Notes under the pieces: model-generated | What the model saw: the letters and a program-made list of their open reading frames with translations, nothing else | What the model was told of the DNA's origin: nothing | Database searches by the model: none | Shown: positions 5,034 to 6,104 of the stretch, piece by piece | Layout of the letters: the number at the start of each line of letters is the position of its first letter | Numbering within the stretch: position 1 is the first letter of the stretch | Position numbers and translations under genes: made by a program | NCBI GenBank assembly: GCA_012033095.1 | Contig: JAAUPO010000159.1 | Location: forward strand, 1 to 6,104 | Reading direction: 5' to 3' | Source: Synechococcaceae cyanobacterium RL_1_2 | Lineage (GTDB): Bacteria > Cyanobacteriota > Cyanobacteriia > Cyanobacteriales > JAAUPO01 | Length of the DNA: 6,104 bases

Positions 5034-5468
5034 CTATTGTTCTGGGTTGCTTTGTTGCGTTAATTGGGTTTGAATCAATTCAATGAGGACATAATTAGCC
5101 TCTGGAAAGGTAAAGTTATTTAATTCCTTGGGGGTAACCCATCGTACTTCTTGGCAAGCGATCGCCTTCGGTTCTCCTGTGACGATGGAGCAATGGTAGG
5201 CTCCAAAAGTAAGGTGAAATTGGGGATAATCATGATCAAAGGTGGCTAAATGTTGCTCGATCGCGATCTCTAAACCAATTTCTTCTTTAATTTCTCGGAT
5301 CACGCATTCTTCAAAGGATTCTCCCGGTTCCACTTTACCCCCAGGAAATTCCCATAAATTCGCCATCGACCCCTGATCTAGACGGCGGTCAATCAAAATT
5401 TCACCGCGATCGTTAATAATAATAGCCACACCAATTTGTTTACGGGGTAAAGAGTCTGTCATAGTCAC
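5034..5468 (-). CDS. mutT: MutT-type Nudix hydrolase (8-oxo-dGTP diphosphatase)
   Basis: Hydrolyses oxidised nucleoside triphosphates, classically 8-oxo-dGTP to the monophosphate plus pyrophosphate, preventing A:T to C:G transversions; cytosolic and Mg-dependent. Residues 44-66 give a perfect Nudix box G-x5-E-x7-R-E-I-x-E-E-x-G-L (Gly44, Glu50, Arg58, Glu59, Glu62, Glu63, Gly65). It is preceded by LWEFPGG, and FPEAN near 121-125 places Asn125 where E. coli MutT has its purine-binding Asn119, favouring MutT over other Nudix enzymes. Length 144 is normal for cyanobacterial MutT. The longest frame uses GTG at 5468; an ATG two codons later (5462) is the better start, because AGGG lies 7 nt upstream of it. 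Divergent from the SH3-like gene. Substrate identity is inferred from motifs. Confidence 0.92.
   Translation of the reverse strand: MTMTDSLPRKQIGVAIIINDRGEILIDRRLDQGSMANLWEFPGGKVEPGESFEECVIREIKEEIGLEIAIEQHLATFDHDYPQFHLTFGAYHCSIVTGEPKAIACQEVRWVTPKELNNFTFPEANYVLIELIQTQLTQQSNPEQ
5158..5165 (+). repeat. HIP1 octamer GCGATCGC
   Basis: Third copy, inside mutT. Near-matches also occur at about 5256 and 5405. Confidence 0.9.
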
Positions 5469-5575
5469 GCCCTAGCTGCTAAATCTCCATTATTAGCATC
5501 ATAATAGGATTACATCTACTTATAAAATTTATAAAATTACATTCGCAGTTAGTTTTCATTCCCCACTATTCCACT
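5469..5575. promoter_or_regulatory. Divergent promoter region mutT / SH3-like gene
   Basis: 107 nt between two divergent starts, so both promoters should lie here. For the plus-strand gene TTACAT (5510-5515) and TAAAAT (5532-5537), 16 nt apart, are a plausible -35/-10 pair. For mutT a TATTAT-like -10 lies near 5490-5500 on the minus strand. These are pattern guesses in AT-rich DNA. No Shine-Dalgarno precedes the ATG at 5576. Confidence 0.35.
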
Positions 5576-6058
5576 ATGCTCAAACGCCTTAGCTACTTAA
5601 TTCAATTTTTGCTCGGCTTTTTAATTGGGGTCGGTATCCTCGCAGGAGGAATTGGCCTAGTTGGCTATTTGTTTTTTACTAAAATTGCCGCTAACCCTCC
5701 AACTCCTGTCTTTGAAGAAGAAGTAGCAGTGGATTTACCCCCAGAGGAAACTAATTCAGAAGCTACATCTTCTAGCAGCTCAACTCCACAACCGGAAGCA
5801 ACGGAATCAGAAAAACCAACTGAACAGAAACCTAAGCCCGAACCAGAGGAAAAACCGAAGGAAGAAGAAGAGGTCAAAGGACTATATACCGGCCGTGTTA
5901 CCTGGGACTCTGGGCTAGTACTGAGATCCGAACCGTCTTTAGAAGGTGGTCAGGTGGGGGGAGTGCCCTATAACGCGGAATTAATTGTGCTGGAAAATAG
6001 CAGCGATGGCAAATGGCAAAAAGTCAAAGTTAAGTCATCGGGCCAGGAGCGTGGGTAA
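5576..6058 (+). CDS. Membrane-anchored SH3-like domain protein, apparently frameshifted at 3' end
   Basis: Residues 1-5 are basic (MLKRL) and about 6-34 form one glycine-rich transmembrane helix. Residues 40-100 are a Pro/Glu/Ser/Lys-rich disordered spacer. From about 102, GLYTGRVTWDSGLVLRSEPS, GGVPYNAELIVLE and GKWQKVKV fit a bacterial SH3 (SH3b) domain of the type that often binds cell-wall or protein ligands; topology suggests a periplasmic SH3 domain. The frame stops at TAA 6056-6058 after QERG, just before the domain's last strand. The -1 frame from 6049 reads AWVKIWQYKQKLNSTGMV and stays open to the window end, exactly what an SH3b domain should continue with (A/GWVK). One base is therefore apparently missing at about 6044-6050 (for example GAGCG from GAAGCG). 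The real gene probably runs beyond the window. Specific function is unknown. Confidence 0.75.
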   Translation: MLKRLSYLIQFLLGFLIGVGILAGGIGLVGYLFFTKIAANPPTPVFEEEVAVDLPPEETNSEATSSSSSTPQPEATESEKPTEQKPKPEPEEKPKEEEEVKGLYTGRVTWDSGLVLRSEPSLEGGQVGGVPYNAELIVLENSSDGKWQKVKVKSSGQERG

Positions 6059-6104
6059 AAATCTGGCAATATAAACAAAAGTTGAATAGCACCGGAATGG
6101 TGGA
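6049..6104 (+). pseudogene. Out-of-frame continuation of the SH3-like gene
   Basis: Codons from GCG 6049 encode AWVKIWQYKQKLNSTGMV with no stop before 6104. The WVK motif completes the SH3b domain cut off in the upstream frame. Partial at the window edge. Confidence 0.55.

Noticed and set aside
5665..5877. 70-codon Ser/Gly-rich minus-strand frame
   Set aside because: Shadow of the Pro/Glu/Ser-rich linker of the SH3-like protein; low complexity only.
1..6104. CRISPR array, tRNA or toxin-antitoxin/defence system
   Set aside because: No regularly spaced repeats, no cloverleaf-like sequence and no recognisable defence or toxin motifs were found on either strand.

Overview
The window looks like chromosomal DNA of a unicellular-type cyanobacterium (Chroococcales or a relative; genus not determinable from this alone). 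Four things point there: a Tab2/Atab2-family protein, found only in oxygenic phototrophs; an adjacent cyanobacterial TIGR04376-type coiled-coil protein; HIP1 octamers (GCGATCGC) at 3297, 3413 and 5158 plus near-HIP1 sites; and many short G/C-rich MITE-like repeats between genes. Base composition is moderately AT-rich. No rRNA, tRNA, CRISPR array, intact transposase or defence gene was seen.

Layout. 1-611 has no intact gene. It holds a 50-nt sequence that recurs at 4276, a MITE-like element (104-243), a minus-strand coding remnant running into that element, and a second MITE (396-517) whose sister copy lies at 3958-4077. 612-1728 is one conserved cyanobacterial membrane-protein gene broken by at least three frameshifts; its C-terminal domain resembles GspC/PilP-type periplasmic domains. 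1729-2241 is non-coding and rich in inverted repeats. 2242-3679 is an apparent two-gene operon: the coiled-coil protein, then Tab2. 3680-4349 is non-coding, with a strong hairpin after tab2 and two MITEs. 4350-4877 (minus) is a lipoprotein with an NTF2-like domain. 5034-5468 (minus) is a MutT-type Nudix hydrolase. Divergent from it, 5576 to the window end (plus) is a membrane-anchored SH3-like protein with an apparent frameshift just before the window ends.

How the genes relate. The only clear functional unit is the coiled-coil/tab2 pair. Tab2 homologues in plants and algae are RNA-binding factors for translation of photosystem I (and, in Arabidopsis, photosystem II) subunits, so the small upstream protein is a candidate partner; that link is inferred from position only. 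MutT (nucleotide-pool sanitation), the lipoprotein and the SH3-like protein look like independent housekeeping or envelope genes. The most notable things beyond the genes are the density and arrangement of related repeats, including a 34-nt inverted pair that brackets the tab2 operon, and the clustered frameshifts, which are either real decay or base-calling error. I see no convincing new multi-gene system here.
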